From contig NZ_JAUCFJ010000002.1 of assembly GCF_030348505.1 (NCBI RefSeq), positions 1,368,001 to 1,432,000 on the forward strand: a stretch of DNA of 64,000 bases, read 5' to 3'. A program made the position numbers and the translations under genes. This document shows positions 62,251 through 64,000 of this stretch, one piece after another. The notes under the pieces are model-generated. The model had not been told where the DNA came from, did no database searches, and saw nothing but the letters and a program-made list of their open reading frames with translations. The stretch is from Lysinibacillus sp. G4S2. GTDB taxonomy: Bacteria; Bacillota; Bacilli; Bacillales_A; Planococcaceae. The stretch's first letter is position 1, and the number at the start of each line of letters is the position of its first letter.

Positions 62251-64000
62251 ATGTCGCTTGAAATGGAGCAGAGGATTGCTAAACTCGAGCACGAAATGAT
62301 GGATTTACGGCAGGAGTTAGAGGACTTAAAGCGTCAACAATCTGTTGGAAAAGCAAGTACACTGAATGTCGAAAAATCCATAATTGAGCAATCTACGCCA
62401 AAACCAGCGCAAAACCTAAAGCCAAATTCGATTCCAAAGCCAGATCCGAATCCAAAGCCCAAAACAATGCAAGCTCCAGAAAAAAAGGTACAGCCACAGC
62501 GAACGCTAGAGGAGCGAATTATGTGGGCATTACCAAAAGTATTTATGGTAATTTTAGTGATGGGGGTGCTTTGGGGTCTCAAGCTTGTGAGTGATTATGG
62601 CTATTTATCGAACGAAGTTAAAATCATCCTCGCCTATGCATTATCGCTTGCCTTAGCTGCAATAGCTTATGTGTTGGAGCATAGAAAAGTAGGATCACCA
62701 GCCATAACAATTTCTTTATACGGCGGGGCATTTATTGTTGGAATATTAACAACAGCTGCAAGTGCGATATTATATGAAATCATAGGTTTAACGTCGGCAC
62801 TTATTATTGCCGTTGTTTATATTGGTTATGGTATTGCTATAAGCTATTTAAAGAAAAATGAGGTACTAACAGTATTTGTAGCGTTCACCTCACTATTACT
62901 ACCTTATTTACTAGAATATATGGATTTTAGTCCTGTTATTATCTTAATTTATGTAATCGTACTGTTTACGATGCTACAGTTTGTCATCTATCAACACAAG
63001 CAAAGATGGGCATTATATATTGCAACCTTTTTCTCTGTGTTAGCTATCAGCATTGAAGCGTTTATGAATGATGACAATCAAGCTGTTTTTGCAATAGGTT
63101 TGCTTGTTGTTCTATCTATTTTTTACACGAGCTGGTGCCGTTTATATGATGTAGAGTCTTCGTGGAAATATATTCATGTTGGATTCAAATTTAGTCTTGG
63201 AGTATTTAGTTTACTGCTCATGAACTTTATCATTAGCCCCATTGAGCATGGCGAAGCATTATTACTCGTGTTAGTTGGCTTATTTGCAGTTTTAGCGGGT
63301 TATGGCTATAAGCAAAAATGGCAGGAGGCATTTGATAGTGCCGTAACACTCGCATTTATTACACTATTTAATACGCTACTAGTTATGAATTTACCAGGGA
63401 AAGTAGATCATTTATTGATCCCGTTCATTACCTTTGCAGGCGTTATGATGAGTTTACGTTTACGAGCAAATATGATGAAGGTTATCAGCTCATTCTTATT
63501 TATGATTGCACTCTCTTTAAGCTTTATTATTCATGAGCCATCACCTTTTTTCAGCATAGGTCATGCGAGTTTGATAATGCCTGGAATATATCTCCTGATT
63601 ATTTATATATATGCGAGACGTCCAAAAGAAACACTGACTGTATTTGAACAGTTTATGAAAGATATGTATGTGATCGATATGTTAGCTGTTATCACAACTG
63701 GTTATTTCTTAGCTTATATTGGAAAGATTGATGTCACGTATTTTGCAGGTGTTAGTAATATTACGCATCTGACGTGTATAGTTCTCGCTTTATTATTTGT
63801 CGGATCGCTTCTAGTACCAATAAAATATAAAGGGCGTGCATTAACGCCAGCCCTTAGTGTATTTTTCCTTCTATTCACACTAATGCTTACAGCTATGCCG
63901 TACAATATGCATGGTATCGAATGGTTAAATATAGTGACAAAAATCGTGTATCTTGCTGTTATCGTAGCAATTACCGTCGATTTACTAATGAAGGGGCGCA
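62251..64000 (+). CDS. DUF2339-type polytopic membrane protein (3' end outside window)
   Basis: An open frame of 583 codons runs off the end of the window. The N-terminus is a short coiled coil (LEMEQRIAKLEHEMMDLRQELE), then a proline/lysine-rich linker (about 45-85, KPNSIPKPDPNPKPK), then at least fifteen closely spaced hydrophobic helices. A coiled coil plus a long chain of helices is typical of DUF2339 proteins, whose function is unknown. ATG 62251 is 8 bases after GGGGAGG. Confidence 0.82.
   Translation, partial: MSLEMEQRIAKLEHEMMDLRQELEDLKRQQSVGKASTLNVEKSIIEQSTPKPAQNLKPNSIPKPDPNPKPKTMQAPEKKVQPQRTLEERIMWALPKVFMVILVMGVLWGLKLVSDYGYLSNEVKIILAYALSLALAAIAYVLEHRKVGSPAITISLYGGAFIVGILTTAASAILYEIIGLTSALIIAVVYIGYGIAISYLKKNEVLTVFVAFTSLLLPYLLEYMDFSPVIILIYVIVLFTMLQFVIYQHKQRWALYIATFFSVLAISIEAFMNDDNQAVFAIGLLVVLSIFYTSWCRLYDVESSWKYIHVGFKFSLGVFSLLLMNFIISPIEHGEALLLVLVGLFAVLAGYGYKQKWQEAFDSAVTLAFITLFNTLLVMNLPGKVDHLLIPFITFAGVMMSLRLRANMMKVISSFLFMIALSLSFIIHEPSPFFSIGHASLIMPGIYLLIIYIYARRPKETLTVFEQFMKDMYVIDMLAVITTGYFLAYIGKIDVTYFAGVSNITHLTCIVLALLFVGSLLVPIKYKGRALTPALSVFFLLFTLMLTAMPYNMHGIEWLNIVTKIVYLAVIVAITVDLLMKGR

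Overview
The window looks like chromosomal DNA of a low-GC, spore-forming member of the Bacillales, most likely Lysinibacillus or a close relative. The reasons are the Bacillus-type gene neighbourhoods (rny/ymdB/spoVS, miaB/ricA/cotE/mutS/mutL, miaA/hfq, ynbB/glnR/glnA), the spore genes spoVS, cotE and a cotD-like gene, and an ATP-grasp ligase of the D-aspartate-ligase type, which fits the Lys-D-Asp peptidoglycan cross-bridge known for Lysinibacillus. The genus call is an inference from content, not a database match.

Layout. 1-1.8 kb: rny. 1.8-3.0 kb: a large array of short repeats. 3.1-12.0 kb: an exopolysaccharide/capsule locus (cpsB-type phosphatase, polymerase, Wzz/CpsD kinase pair, three glycosyltransferases, flippase) lying between rny and ymdB, which are adjacent in Bacillus subtilis. 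12.2-16.6 kb: ymdB, spoVS and the 2-oxoacid:ferredoxin oxidoreductase genes korA and korB. 16.8-21.1 kb: a LanFEG-type lantibiotic-immunity ABC transporter with its two-component system. 22.2-28.7 kb: a seven-gene operon for uptake and probable hydrolysis of a phosphorylated compound. 28.9-30.1 kb: the D-Asp ligase candidate. 30.3-42.6 kb: housekeeping block miaB, ricA, cotE, mutS, mutL, a glpK remnant, glpD, a lipase-like hydrolase, miaA, hfq and a rhodanese gene. 42.7-50.0 kb: an accessory region with mobile-element scars, a BlaI/BlaR1-like pair, decayed genes, a LuxR regulator with a degenerate receiver, and an ABC exporter. 50.1-55.7 kb: riboswitch-controlled cobT, a TRIC-family gene, ynbB and glnR-glnA. 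55.8-64 kb: cotD-like coat gene, yjiH, preQ1-riboswitch-controlled queF with a queuosine-precursor transporter, an acyltransferase, a lone holin and the start of a DUF2339 membrane protein.

The most unusual structure is a set of six intergenic repeat arrays with a common period of 21 nt (two B-DNA turns; some 19-nt units). Each array has its own sequence, but all share a TAYC-[C/G]-R type core. They lie at about 1.8-3.0, 8.0-8.3, 21.3, 24.2, 32.5 and 58.2 kb. Because 21 is a multiple of 3 they produce long spurious open frames with seven-residue repeats. A second theme is a set of structured scars resembling IS200/IS605-type right ends; two copies show compensatory base changes in three stems, and the terminal hairpin recurs inside the loop of a transcription terminator. 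A third is a BlaR1-like metalloprotease whose sensor domain is replaced by tandem 26-residue repeats, with three operator palindromes over its operon promoter.

Functional links: RNase Y, YmdB and RicA all influence biofilm and RNA turnover in B. subtilis, so an EPS locus between rny and ymdB is suggestive. queF and the YhhQ-type transporter both serve queuosine supply under one preQ1 riboswitch. cobT sits alone behind a cobalamin riboswitch. glnR-glnA carries a perfect GlnR box upstream of its promoter.
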